Shown: one piece after another, positions 1 through 14,090 of the stretch
Position numbering within the stretch: position 1 is the first letter of the stretch
Layout of the letters: every line of letters starts with the position of its first letter
From: Apus apus
Lineage: Eukaryota > Chordata > Aves > Apodiformes > Apodidae
Length of the DNA: 64,000 bases
Direction of reading: 5' to 3'
NCBI RefSeq assembly: GCF_020740795.1
Contig: NC_067296.1
Location: 5,929,001-5,993,000, forward strand
Program-made: the position numbers and the translations under genes
The notes under the pieces: model-generated
The model's database searches: none
Seen by the model: the letters and a program-made list of their open reading frames with translations, nothing else
Told to the model about the DNA's origin: nothing

Positions 1-3000
1 ATTGCTGGCACGATAGGTCAAGACATTGTAGAAGTGAAATGAAAACTGAGATTAAAGAGAGGAAGTGTTCAGGATGGCATTGGCTTGAGGCTGAGTTGAG
101 TAGTCAGACTTGTTGCTGGGAGTAAATCTGTGGATGGATACATTTGGGCTGGAATTTCTAATGCTCCAGGTACCTCTTGAAAGCTAGTCCATCATTCCTT
201 AGAGCAGTCAGTCATGTACTTCCCTCAGTTCCTTCTTTCCCTTCTTTCTCTTATATACATCACAGTGCCTTTTCTCTTTTGGCCATGAATAATTCAGTTG
301 TGTTTGAGCTTTCAGGTGATGTTTGCTCTGTCACATTCAGCTATCACACACTTTTGGCATCTGCCATTTGGATGTGTCTTCGCTTTTGCTGACCTGCAAC
401 TCTTAGGCTGCTGTCGTGTGCTGACTTACGGAGGCTGAGAATCTCCTGGAACAGACAGGAATGGCTGGCTCAGGAAGCAGCAAAATTGCAGATAAAAGTC
501 CTTTGATAACAGTACTGTTTGCCAAGGAAGCAAAATTCCTTATGGAAGTCCTAGGCATGTTTTCCCTTTCTCAGAGTTCTTCTTTATAAAGTTAGAAACC
601 TTGTTTTCAAGTACTCAGCTGAGTGGTCATTCACCCTTCCTCACTGAAAGTTCAAAGTAGCTGTCCAGATAGTTAAGTACAATTGTTCATCTTGCAGTTA
701 CACCATTTATATTTTAAATGGCACAATAGCAAATGATTGGTTGGGTGTATATAACACAGAAAGTGATCAGCATGTCTGTGTTGAAACAGCCTAAGACAGT
801 GAAGGAGTGTAATTAGCAAGACACAGAATAGCATTGAAAAAAGATGTGAAAATAAGCGGAAGGATTTGAAAAGCATTAGGAGGGTAAATGACAAACCAGT
901 AGTTAAATGGTGCATGATTAATTACTGTAGAAGTAAAAGGTTGACTAAATATTGTGACTCTGTGATGGTTGTCCCAAAGTAATAGAAAATACTCTGTTTG
1001 GAAGACTCCAGAACTGAACTTATATTGACTCTCGTGCTGACTCTGAGTTTACACCTATTCATTAGACTTGGGTGAGGTCAAGGTGAGCATCCCCTGAGAT
1101 GCTTTTCTGACCTGAGATTCATCTTCCATCTTTAATATTAATGATCAGCATCAAAATATCAGCTACCCCACTAAAATGCTGTTAGAATTTGTTCCTCTTC
1201 TGAACTTTGGTACAGGTGGGAGTATCAAAACTGCCTGGGGTCACATAGGTGAAGGAAATGCTCGTGCAAAAGAACTCTAATTAATTTCCTTGCAACTGCT
1301 TTGTTGTAATTTGATTTATTAAAGAGTGTGCTCGAGCAACTGTCCTAATCCCAGCAAAGTGTCCCTTCAGTGTCCCTTCTCAATCCTCTGGTTCTCTCTC
1401 TTCCTGTAGAAGAACTTCAGATCATGCTTTTTTTTGGAAGTGGATTATGATGGTTAATTAAATCATGTTTGTAGAGCAGCATGCAAAACCTGCCAAGGGT
1501 TGCTGTCCTTGCTGATAGTATTAGGGCTGGAGGAAGACTGCCAGGAGGTATCGATTACTGGGTAAAAATAAACCCTTCAAACTTCTTTCGTCTTTATTCA
1601 TTACTGCTTTTTATCTCTGCATCTTGTAAACATTTCAGAGGGTGGATTTGTTTGCTGAAAGATCGAAACAAAATGTTGACAGCTACCAGTGCCAATTTGT
1701 TGCCTCCTGTGTGGGCTACATCAGAGGAATTTATGCAGTGCTCTGGAAAGTCTTTCTAGGCTTTAAATCCACTTGGATCCTGGAACCAACTGCAAAGCAC
1801 CCAAGTGCCCAGGTGGGAATAGCAGGTCAAGAATTAAAATTAAGGAGAAAATCTCTTTGGGTCTTGTGAAACTGTATTGCGTATAAAAGCTTGTATATAC
1901 TTCCCAAAGTTGACATTTTGATTTGTTTAGTGAAGTTTACTGATTAGTTGAGTACAAGCTGAGTCTTGCAGTGTTTACTGGGTGCTGTTGAGAGAACTGT
2001 GGCTAACTGGTGGGAAGGGCTTGCTGCCTTCTGTGTTTGCTAGTTTGTCTCACAGTGATGCTTTACAGCTTCTCTTATACCTCACTGTGGAAAACAAAAT
2101 GTCACACTTTGAATTCATTAAGCAGCTGTGCAAAGGAGGGGGGACTGTTGAAAGGGAGAGCTGTTTTATACAGCAGAATAGGGAAAAGTCACGTATCTGT
2201 AGCAGAAAATATGTGGAAAAGACAAATATTGTGTAACATTCAGATGGGCCAACTCATGCTTGGTGAAGTGAGATTTCTGAGAAGGGATACAACAGGAGGA
2301 CACTTTGTGAAGGAGTATGGCTTACACAATGCCAGAAAGATGTACTAGCCAGAGGACTAAAATTTAGTAGTGATTTCAAAGTCAGGTGTCATTTTATGGT
2401 TTACTCTGATTGAAATGTGCAGTCAGAGTGGAAGCAAAACTTAACGTCTTTCTCCAAATTAGGCCAAGGGCAAAGCACAGACCTTCAAACATCTGCATGT
2501 TATGACCCAGAAGCTGCTTCAGCAGGGATACTGAAGCCAGGCTTTAGTGGGGACTGCAAAGTGCTTTCTGTGCATGTGTCAGACTCGCAAATGGATTCGT
2601 GTTGGTTATCACAAGTCCCCTTTGTAGTAATTTTCTGCCATTATTCCAACCGTTAAGCTTCTTCAAATGAATAGTTGGGTCAACAGGAAGTTTTTAAGCA
2701 AATATTGGTGACTGCACTTAAAGTCATCCAGCAGCTTAGAACTGACCTGTCACGGAGTGAAGGGCACATCTCATCAGAGCTGCCCATTAGTGCCTGGAAG
2801 TGCTGTGCTGGCCTGCCATGCCAACTTGCTTGCTCAGGACCAGAGAACCTTCTGCGTGCACTGACCAGTGTTACTCTTTGGTAACCTCAAACAAGTACCA
2901 GCTGATTTTCTACTAAAACTCAGGGCAATTCATGAGCAAAGGAAGAGCATCAGCAGGTGCTATAAACTCCCCAGTGCTAGTTGCTCAGAATTCTTCTAGA

Positions 3001-4945
3001 AGTAACTAAGATGTGAGCAAGTCCTCTAGCTGCCTGCTGCATAAAGTATGGGTGAAACAGGTTTAAACAAGAAAGAAAAAAAGCAAATGACAGAATTGGT
3101 GTGTAGTTGCATAGGTATGTTGCTGGTGAAAGGGAGGAATGGTGCTAGTGCTGAGGAGTAGCAAAGAGGTTTCTATTATTGAAAAGTGTCGTAACCCATC
3201 AGTAACTGGGAGATGGAAGCAGAGCTGTGGGACAGTGAAGACCCAGCAGTACCATTTTCTGTGTATTTCCAGTTGAGCTGTTTGTATGTAGTTGCCCATT
3301 TGCCTGCTGAATATAGGTCTTAATGCTGGTGCTACTAAGGAAGTTCTCATGTGGACATTGCAGCTTCATCCCAAATGGTCCAAGCACATGTGGAGTTAGA
3401 TGTGAGCTTATTGAGTGAGAGGGGAAAAGCAGATGCTCTCTGGGAGGACAGGGCCTGCTGTGGTGAGCTGGGAACAGATGGAGCAGGGAGACCATGCAGG
3501 ACATCCAGTAAACCTATTGCAGAAGATAGAGAGGAGGGAAACTTGGAAGCATCTTAGGAAGGGAATGGGAGACTACTGCAATCTGAGGACTGTAATCTCA
3601 CTTCTCTGTGTTATGGCAAAATAGAAGGAGAGAGGTTTGTTTCTGCAGAGGTGTCTGAAGAAAGGGAGATGGTCAGAGTCTGACACCGTGGAAGAAGCCA
3701 TGCAGGAGATGAGTGCTGGGACAAGGCATCAGCCTGACCTGATCACCAGCAGTGTGGGTTTGCCACCATCCCTGTGTGGTGCACAGCTAAATGGGAGATG
3801 GTCAAACCTGAAGGCAGAACCATGGCTTCTCCCCAGAGAGCCCCACTTCTGCCAGCCCTCATTTTGGCCTTTGTTATTAGTTCTCACCTCCATAACCTGG
3901 CAAGGAGGATCTGCCCAGATATATCAGGATGCTTCTGCAGTATGTTGACCCATCCTCCACTGGCTTGTGGCTTAGGGACTTCTTCTGCCTGTGGCTTTTT
4001 TCCTCTCATTTTTTTGTCCAGCTGCTTTTTGAGCCCTTGTTAATGTCCAGCAACACTGCAAAGTCCTGCAGCAGAGGTCCCCTTCTTGGCAGGGAGCAGT
4101 GTTTGCTGCACCCTCTCACCTCATTAGGATGTCTTCTCAATGGTTGGCATGAATTCTGGGCTGTGGTTTGCTACAGAGCTGTGGTGGGGCAGACCCTAAT
4201 TTTAGCACATTACGCTGGTTTAACGATGGTAATAGAAAGTCAATTTATAGTCAAGAACAAATTGCCTTTTTGTATGGGGAGGATGATAATTCCTCCCCTG
4301 TGTTACATTATTAAATTTGTAATCTTCATTTCTAATGCTTTTCAGAAGTGAATATTAACAGAATCTAAAATACAGATGTTAAATTTGAGCTGCGTCTTTT
4401 TTTTTCCCCAGCTCCTCAAGTTCTATAATTTGTCTCTAAAGGGTGAGCTTCAGCAAGGGTTGTGGGTTTTTTTTTTTTTAACTTAATAAATTAAAATCCT
4501 TTAGTCATTACCTACCTCTGGACAAGCTTAAAGGCTCTGAAGGTACTTACATTTTAAATAGCAATAATGGAGATCTATTTCCATCTTTGCTGAGTGGTGA
4601 GTTCTGAGTTCAGGCTTATTCTCCTGTGATAAAAGATACTGGAGAGAAAAAAATTACACATTTTCCTGTGCAGTTTGCTAGTGAGGAGGCTGTTGTGATG
4701 CTCTTTTCTGTTGCCAAGGAAACAGAGCCCTGAACTTGTCTCTCTGCAGGCAGGAGGAGGAGGAAAGGACATTATTCACTCCTGAGCTTGCTTTGTAATT
4801 TCAATTTGTGAGTGGGGATTGTGAATGGGTGGGGATTGTGGGTTCCTCTCTGAACTTCACACCCAAAAATTGTGTCCCCTACCCCCTTATGATTGTTTCT
4901 GTGGTAGTTGCAGTAACTGTGAAGGCTGGAGCCTGAGCACACAGC

Positions 4946-5059
4946 TCCATTCTGGTGGTGGTAAGGTGGGATGGGTGGCTGTGTCCATCCTGGTGCTGGG
5001 AAGGTGGGATGGGTGGCTGTGTCCATCCTGATGCTGGGAAGGTGGGGTGGCTGGTTGTG
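4946..5059. repeat. 38-bp minisatellite, three units
   Basis: Three head-to-tail copies of a 38-bp unit start at 4946, 4984 and 5022. Each begins TCCATYCTGRTG and ends in a GGTGG/GGCTG-rich half. The first two copies are very similar and the third has diverged in its last third. Short open frames on both strands here are products of the repeat. Confidence 0.85.
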
Positions 5060-8000
5060 CACATGCACAGTTGTGCAGAGCGCAGTTAAACGGTGCTCAG
5101 AATATGGTTGGTGATGGAAGAGGATTGTGCTGCATCTGTAATGAACTTCTTTGACCTTGTCAGTACCATCTGAAGAAATCCCAAGGCCTCCTTATGTCAG
5201 TCTGGTCTTTTAAGTAGGAGAGTAGATATGTAGAAGTTAACTGCAAGTATTAGAAGGAAGCAAGTTATGCAGACACAGGTGCTTCATAAGGGAGGTTAGT
5301 GCACAGTGTCCTCCTCCAACCTTGGTTTATTACTGTTGGTCAGTCATTGCCTGCACATTTTATAAAGAGTTTTCCATCAAACATATATTGTTAGTTATGT
5401 TAAAACTATTTTTTCACTGCTAAATAAGGATACATATTGCTCTGTAATGCATGTTTGATCTTCCTGAACTGCCAGCTCAAGATTGGTACTGGCTGTATCA
5501 CAAGTCCATACTTCTCTTATTTCTTCTTCATCTGCTCTCTTTTCTGCTCTCATAGGAGAGAGAAAAATCAGCAAGGTGCTCTAAAGCATTTTGTTCATCC
5601 CTGCTTCTTCTACAAAAGTGTATTTAGAAATATTTGGCACAAGTTATGGATTTTGGTGAAGGTGCTGCCACCTATTTGTCATGGTGTAGCCATGCTACAA
5701 ACAGCCGCCTGCTCCTCATGGAGCTGGGCTGGTGCGTGGCTGTTTGACATTCTGGGTGATTAACCAGAATTTAGCACAGTGTTAAACGCCGTTGTATGTC
5801 CCTTCTTGTGCAAGGACTGATTCTTCCTGCATCTTAATGGCTGGTAATTGAGAAAATTGGATCTTGGTGTTGTTCCTAAAACACATTAATCTGCTCTGTT
5901 GTTGGCTTTTTTCTCTCTAATCATCAGTAATCTTCAGACAGGCATTATATTTTGGTTGGTTTCCCACCTTCTCCAGTGTCTTTCAGCATAGATGAGGGTG
6001 TCATGTCTATTTTCCAAATAGGCCAAAGGGATATTTTTCCTCTATTTGAAACTCAAATCTCTGTTTGGACAAACTGTGAACTCAGTTTCCCAGTGGACTT
6101 CAAATAACTTGGGATGTGTTTATATCTGAGTGCTGCTTTTGTGCATGCAGAAGACAGATGTAGGAGGCAGTTGTGTCTGCCATGTTTGCCTGTTGGAGAA
6201 TTTATCACTCAGATGAGAGGCTGCATGCATCTCTTCAGGGTTTAGGCTGTGAAAATTCTGCTTGAATGTTTGGGTTTTGGGGTTTTGTTTTGTTTGTTTT
6301 TGTTGTTGAGATGCTGCTAGTTAAATCTCAGAACTTCTGTTTTTGGTATTGGATGGTGTTTTCTGTGTTTAACAGCTTGATTTGTCACCAGCTGTAGGCA
6401 CCTATGATGTATGACTAGCAGGGCTCTTTGCTACAAGTTGAAACCCAATGTTTTGACCACTTTGATTTCTTAGTCACAATGACTCACTTTACATAGTAAG
6501 GTACTGCTTGCTGCTCCTGTCCTGCTTCTGAGCATCAAAGCCTGAGTCTCTCTTCCATCTGCCCAGAGATGCCAGTAGCCAAACGATCATGGTTGTGATC
6601 ACAGGGTGCTCTCCTTTTGCTCCACCTGAGCAGAACCAGGCACTTGGTCTGTATTGAAGTGCTCCTGGCAAGTGATCCGTATGGGAGAACCAGCATGGGT
6701 GCAGTGCTTCCATTTGAAAGAGCAGAGCTCTTCTTCCTGGGTCAGAAGAGCTGGTGAGGGAGTAGGGATGCTTCTGTGCCAGATCCTCTCTGTGCCTGCC
6801 AGAAAGCCCTGGACTCTTCCCCAGGCTTTCAGGAAATGCAGCCACACTCCATGCTGCAAGTGGGGGTTTTCATGCTGTTCTTTGGGAAGAAATTCATGTT
6901 TCTTGGAAATAAAACCATTCCCTTTAGTGCACCTATGGTGGGATGCAACAGGTGCCCTTCAAAATGGGATCTGCATGGCTGTGGTCAAAGGACATCTGTG
7001 TGAGTCAAAGCAGCATGTAGGAGAATTTACAGGAGAAAACTGCTGGCTTGATGGCTTCTCATAGCATTTGCTACAGGTATTACATGAAATCACCTTTGGT
7101 GAAGCATGACACTGGCAGTTGTATCAGCTGGTGAAATTGCCTGGAATTACAAGCTGAATGCCTGAAAATTGTTTGGCTTCTCTGGAAACCAGACCATCAT
7201 CTCCCCTTTGCTTCCACAGTGGATCAAATAATTGCTTCAAAATGGACGTGAGTTATTAAGCCGTGTGTATAATTAAAGTCAACTCCTTGTGAATTTGATC
7301 CTTCGTTTCCTTAAGGAAAGTATGATGAAGTAATTACCCAAGCTAAACACAAATCAAATGCTATTCTAAGTGTGATTCTGCACCATGATTCTAGTTTTAT
7401 GAATGACTCCAGGGTTCTGTGGCTTCATGCCTGTTAAAGAAATGTGACTGTATTTTTAATTGTGTTTATAATGAAAGACCAAAAGGTTGCATGACTCATT
7501 CACTGTGCCAAGGACTGTTGCTTGCTCTTTGTGTTCACACACATGTGGTCTTGACAAAGCTGCTTGCTCCTACAAGAGTGTCAGTGGGACAGAAGAAAAG
7601 GGAAAAATCTTGTTAATAAATCTGACCTTGTCATCTCTTTCCCCCTGAATTTTATCTGTACCAAAACTAAGCTTTACATGCTCTAGCTGGGAATTTGAGG
7701 GAGACAATTACTTCTTCAATACATAAGGGATAGCCCTGTCCTCACCCTCTCTCCGTCATTCCTGTAAATGTAGCATGTAGTTTCCAGTTTTAGCCAAATT
7801 TGATGGAGGTGGAAGTTACAAAGACCCCGTGATGGCTCTGGGTAGAGAGGAAGACCCACTTTAATGGTCCCAGAAGAAAAAGTCTGATACATAATCTCAT
7901 CTTAAAAGTAATGTTTTGAGTGAAAACAAAACCCTGGGGCTGAGTGTTATAAATCCCCAGGATAGAAAGGTGTCAGCTTCTCTGAGCAGCTTTGTTGCTT

Positions 8001-8973
8001 TGGGAGGCTCATGACCTCTGAGTCCTCTTCTAGAATGGGAAAACACAGCTTGCAAAAAGGCTGCTAAGTTATTTTGCCCACTGCTTTCTTCTCAAGAGTT
8101 ATTGAGTGAAAAACAGGACTCTGGGCCCTTCCAGGAGGCAGGAACCTGCAGAACAGCCTTGGGTAAAGCTTCGTGGTACAGCAGGGTGCTGGCAGGGCAG
8201 CTCTTACATGTCATGCCATCCTTCTCTTACAGTGACATTTTCTTAATTTTTGTGAAGTCATCTCGTTTTTGTGATCATCTTCTAAATTAAGATGTTTTCT
8301 GCAGCTCAGGCTCATTCATATTTCACGTCTTGGACTTCAGCAGCATCCTCAGAGTTATTAATAGAGCACGGTGGACAGCAGAATGAGGAGAGAGTGCTCT
8401 GCATCAACTCACTTGTAACGAAGTAGGGATCCTGACCTGGCCTTCATAACTTATGTTGGTCAGCTGGAGGACTTCCAGCCACAGGGACACAGATCAGCTC
8501 CACCTCTGGTTCTTGTGGAATAACAAGAAGAAAGCTCTGGCATGTCCCTGGCAGACAAACGAGCCACCCACCTTTTGGCTTTTCATGTTTTCCTGATCTT
8601 CATAGTTGGCAAAGGTTTAAGAGTTTTGAACTAAGAACATTTTGTCTCCAGCACTGCTGGTTGTTAGTACTACATCTGACATTTTCCCCAGCCTTCTAGG
8701 AAATAAACATTACAATGTAATATTTTAAATAATTTATTGTTTTTAGTGGCCTGTGGCTGCACCAAACGTACCCAGTCTCTGAACCCACCAGCTAAACTTA
8801 CCTTGGCTTGGCACATACTCAGGCAGCAGATCCTGACAGGAGATCCCTGGGCCCTCCCAGATGGGCAAATGTCAAAGAGGGAGATTAAACTCTCAGTGAC
8901 GTTTAAACCACAAAATCCAAGAAGTGGAAAGATTGGATCCCCTCATTGCTGTGCGATTAGAATGTGTGTTTGA

Positions 8974-9011
<38 letters not shown>
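8974..9011. repeat. Compound (AT)n(TG)n microsatellite
   Basis: About nine AT units run directly into about nine TG units. This is a typical compound dinucleotide repeat and is likely to be length-polymorphic. Confidence 0.95.
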
Positions 9012-12000
9012 AGTTTATTGCTATATGAGTATCATAGCAAGATTTCTTTTTTTAAGTTACCAGCCCTTTCCTAGGCACAAAAGAAGCAGAAGATGGAGAA
9101 AGGCCTGGGCTGTGTCTGTCCCAGATGTTCAGCTCTTCCAGGGACAGCTGGTGCAGCATCATCCTGGGCTTGTCTGTCCCTGGAGACCCGGGCCTGCAGA
9201 CAGGGCACTGTTGGGGTTTCACTGCTGGGCTGCTGAAGTACCATTACAGCACTGAATTTTCTGTATTCATGTGGTTGCCTTGTTTAATCAGGCTCTTGCC
9301 TGCAAGGCATAGCAGGTTGGGGGGAGAAAAGGGGGCAGCATGTTCTGTTTTCTTATAAAAATAAAAATGCAGAACCAGCCATCAGATGAAGCTATTTGGG
9401 TCCAGCTGCTGCAAACAAAATAGGGACATGGAAGGAATTCTGAAGAGTTGGATCTAGCTGCAAACTAGTTCCCATGAAGTACTCTGAAAGAAACAAACGT
9501 TTTTGTTAGTGTTATGGTACTGTAACTTTTTTTATGGTGAAAAGCTAAGCAATTTTTTATGGCAGTGAAAAATCTGTTTAAAAGTCATTGACAGTGGAAT
9601 ATATGTGTTTACATTTTGGTTTTCTCTTTTGCCAGTGAAGGAAAAAAATCTCAAAGTAATTTTCTTGGCTACATGTTAGTTGCAGAACTTTCTATGTTTG
9701 TAAATGAAAATTGTGGCCATTTAATTTTTTTTAATATAAATGAATTATCAAAAAGGTCAACATTAAAAATAGTATCATGGGAACTGTTTGTTTTTAACCT
9801 CAAAAGTAGCAGAAAAAACCCCCACCATTACACTTCCCTAGTTTAAAATATGGAAATGGATCTCAGGAAAATAAGAATCAAACTCATTGATTTACCAGTG
9901 CTCCACCCAGCCTGCAAGAGCTGATAACATCTCACTGGAGACCTGCTCAAATACAGACATGGCTGGATTTAAAACAAGCTGCAGCTCAGACCAACTTGGA
10001 GGAGAAAACACTTGTTGCTTTGAAGTGGCTGAGGATTTGGGGATCTAGGCTGGGATGTGGGGTTGATAGGAACTACAAGCAAGCCAAAAAAAATCATGTG
10101 TGGGCTTTGGTGCTTCCCCTGCCCGTGCTGGTGGGGTGGGAGAGGTCCAGAGGGGGAAACATTCTTCTCCCAGGGTTGTCTCACAGGAGTGGGTGGAAGG
10201 GAAGGACAGGGAAGTGTCAGATCAGTGTTCAGTTTTTGGCATTTATTGGAAGGAAGAGGAAGGTTAGCTTTGTCCTGCATAAATTAAGCTACTGACAGGC
10301 TTTAAAAATGGGGCTGTCACTTTCTGAAGACTCACAGAGCTCCCGTGCTGGGCACAGTTACGTGGTGAGTTGTCCTTCTGCAGCTGGAGGAAGTTTTCTG
10401 GTGTGCATCTCATGGTCAGTGCATCAAGAAGGGAAAACAGATTCTAAGACTGCTGCCAGGTGCCTACTTAAAAATAACCCTGTGAATGATTTTTGGTCCT
10501 CTTTTCATGATGAGGAGGAAGAAAAGAAAAAAATATAGGTTTAAGGAGACATTGGATTGATGTGCATGTGTCTGGGCATTAGTGCAACCACAGCCTGTTG
10601 CTGTGGGTGAGGAAAGGCAGGGTTTTTCATCCCACAGAAGATTTTCTGCTTAATTTGGAAAGAAAGGGTGTGATTTTTAGCAGCATTTGAAGTTAGGACA
10701 AGGGGAACAAAGCAAACAGCCCAATTAGTGCCCCTGTTTATCCCCAGCCATTTTCTATCATTTCTGGTGGATTATTCAGGCTGTGATGATAGCCCGGCAT
10801 GTTCTGGAGCAGGGTACAAACTGCCTCTCTTTAGGTGCTCATAATTCACACTCCATTAGAATGTTGATGTAGGGAATACTTGGCAGGATGTCAGAGCTTG
10901 CCAGGCACGATGAGATTGAGTTCATCTTGTTAAACTGCATTCTGAAATGACAATCCAGTATTTATGTTTTCCCTCAGCAGCAGCATCCCCTTAGAGAGCA
11001 GCATGACTTGTTCCACACACAGACACTGATGTACAAGGGCCTGTGTCCTGATTTGATGCCCACCCTGACAGCTGCTCTGCCCAGCATGTGCCAGGCTGCT
11101 GCAGGTTCTGGGTAGTCATGCAAGGCTGTGGGAAGACTTCTTTTTTTTCCCCGTTTGTAGCCGAACAATGGAATTCTTGTATTCATCTCAGAATTGATTC
11201 ATGGCACACAAATCTTAGCCACATGTCTGTAGGGATTCAGCATCTGACTAAACTGAAAGAACTCTTTTATTTTTAAACGCATTAGGAATAACAATGCAGT
11301 GGCAAAGTTGGAAGCAGAGAGGCTAATGCACTGGCTCTTTAAGAGTATTTGGAAATAAGCAGTAGCTAAAATGGTCAGCACTGCAGCAGAGTCTCACAGG
11401 GTGCTGAGACTCAGACATCCTGAAGACCAGTTGTTGGATTTCAGAATCTTCTTCCTAATCTCAGCAGGTGCTAATATCCAGATGGGTGCTTTGTATTTTC
11501 CTTTTCAGACCCAAACTGATTTGCATAATCTTTTCTTCTGTGGTAGACCTTCATGGAGAAGAAAGCAAGAATCAACTCTTTTTGACCTTAAGAGTGAAGT
11601 TTGTAGCTGTGGGAAGTGAAAGGTCTTGTGAGACAACATTTGAGCCAAGGACAGAGCAGACAGGTTCAGTGTGAGCTGCTGCATGACACAGGACATACCT
11701 CCTTTGCAGGTCCTGTCACACCTGGCCAGGTCTCCCCAGTACTCCTGGGTGCTGACTGCAAATTCACTGCTGTCCCAGATGTTCACCCCCCCTCATCTTT
11801 GCTTCTATGTGACCTACAGCAGGCTCTGAAGGATGCATTGACTCTATCAGGTGTTTTTTTCTCTGTTGAGTTTGTCAGTTCTCCATGCTTCAGAAGTGCT
11901 GGTTTGTACCTAGCCTTCATTTTGGAGCAAAGCAGATAATTCAGTTGCTGAGGAACCCAGGTGTGAGGCCAGAGAGTCATGCATGCCCAGGCTGATACCC

Positions 12001-13129
12001 TGCAGCATGTGTGGAGGCAAATCAATGCATGCTTGGCTTGGGGAAGAAAAGCAATAGAAATGCAGTCTCTTGTTCAAGCTTAGACTGGTCTTTCCTGAAA
12101 AATGCAAAATATTTTTTCCAGAGCTTTGCAACAGAAACAAATGTAACCTGAAAGTAAATGTTCAGCTGATTTCCCTTCCTGATTTTCCTCTTGCACTCGA
12201 AGGTGAAGATTGGGAAGGTAAAAAAGCTAATGAGGCTGTTCTGCTGGACCCTTGTTCTGCATTGAGTGGCCTGTGTTAGTGCTGCTTGGCCATGTATTTG
12301 GGTGCCAACATGTTCTGTGATTCAAAGCAGTTGGTTAATTTATCATTGAAGCTGATTGAGTTGAAATTTGTCAATTCCTAATCTCAGAATTAAATCAATA
12401 TAAATTAATTCCAAAGTATGGGAGGGTCGGTAGCACGTGTCATGCTGGTTTCTTGTGTTGGTACATCCAGCAAACTGAGTAAACGTGGAGGAGAAAATTG
12501 AAACTAATCAAGAAAAGTAGAAGGAAGGTACCAAGCACCTGGGAGGGGTAAAAGGAGGTGACAAGAGAGAAGGCAGTAAAAGGATAAGGGTGAAAGGGGC
12601 ATGCTCTGTCCCTCAGAAACATCAACTCAATAAACATCTATTGTGGAGTAATTCTGTGTAGTAGTAACAATTAAACATGACCTCGTGATGAGCTATTGCA
12701 GAGCTCACATAGATTTTTTTTTTCAAGACTTGGTGTCCTCTGAGCACAGAAAGACCTGTCAATAGCAGAGAGGAAGGGCTTTGAAGAGTTTTGCTTTAGG
12801 CTGACATAGAAGAGGATGTGAGAAACAGTGACTCTTTCCTTGAGGGAGAGAAGGGGGCAATGCCACCCCTATTTATGTACTTCCCACCCTCAAGATTAAG
12901 GCAAGTACAAGTCTTAGTGGCAGGCAGCTCTGCCACAGGAGTGGCACCATCCTTGAGAAGAGCTGCCTCTCAGTGCTGTTGACAGCTGAAACTGTGTTTA
13001 AAGAAGGAGACTCTCCAAAGGATGCTCTGCACAGGTCCAGCACAGTCTCCTTACTCCTCTGTCTATTACTGGGCTGTCTAGAGGGAACTTTTTAGTTAGT
13101 TGGTCTGATGATATCACTCCCAGACAGAA

Positions 13130-14090
13130 TTAGGGAAAACGTTATAATGAGATCCAATTAATAAAGAACAATGTTATGGGAATATAATTAACACTAGTCA
13201 AGAAGGACTTAAGGAAAATGGGTCTTGTCAGACATTTTTTTTTCTCTAAGTTTTAGCAGAAGCAGGTATGTGGGTAAATGTGATAAGTAGGTAAGGGTTT
13301 TGTCCTAGAACAACATGACCCTAAAAAATCTGATAGTGATAAATAGATTAAAAACTTTGTCTCAGAAAGCAGTTGTCAAGGAAAAACCTCAAAGGTAAGA
13401 GGCTCTTTTGAAAGCCTGGTGCTGGCTTTTTCATTTGATTTGGAGCTTGAACATTAATACATTCACAGGTGATATGCACGTTAGCAAGATAGTAAATAGT
13501 ATTGAGGATGGGAGGGTTGTGTAGAGCTGTCAGAACATTTTGCTCTTTCCTCAAATTAAGTGTGTTTTCTTACATATTTCTTAATACAATTTTCCATAAG
13601 TTCATACCAGCAGAATAGGCAGGGACTGCACAGCATCCAGGTGAGATGTGATGCTATACCAAGAGCTTACTGTGGTCTTGGGAGACACAAGCAGAAGCAG
13701 TGGAGATGAGAGTACAAGCTGATTTTTACCTCTGTATGTGTTTTCGCACTAAAATACAGTCTCCAGCTTTGGTGTGTGTGACCTCATAAAGGGCGTTCAA
13801 AACCTGGGGAGATCATTAAAAAGACTGAAGGGCAGGAGAAAAAAAATGTATGAGAAGCATAAAAAAACTCAGTCTAACTTGTCAAAAAAGATTGAGAGAT
13901 GACTTGATTGTGCTGCAAAAGAATCTTTATAGCTAGATGGAGAAGGGCATTAAAAACCCTGATGGCTGAAAGCTGAAACCAGGCAAACTTAAGTCACATT
14001 TCTAAATGTCAGGTTGTAAAATAAACTGCACAGGCAAGTGTCAGATTCTCCATCTCTTGGTATCTTCAAATTCAGAATGGACAGCTTTTT
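13130..14090 (+). mobile_element. Degenerate CR1-type LINE fragment
   Basis: Stretches around 13220-13400 and 13890-14010 resemble the 3' half of old CR1 elements in sense orientation. The earlier block has the run reading like 'tgggtcttgtca...' followed by degraded reverse-transcriptase-region sequence. The later block contains the 'gatggctgaaagctgaaacc' type segment that is characteristic of the CR1 3' region. No open frame survives. The boundaries are approximate and the match is from memory of the family, not from an alignment. It is probably a long-inactive copy inside RIMS4 intron 1. Confidence 0.5.
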
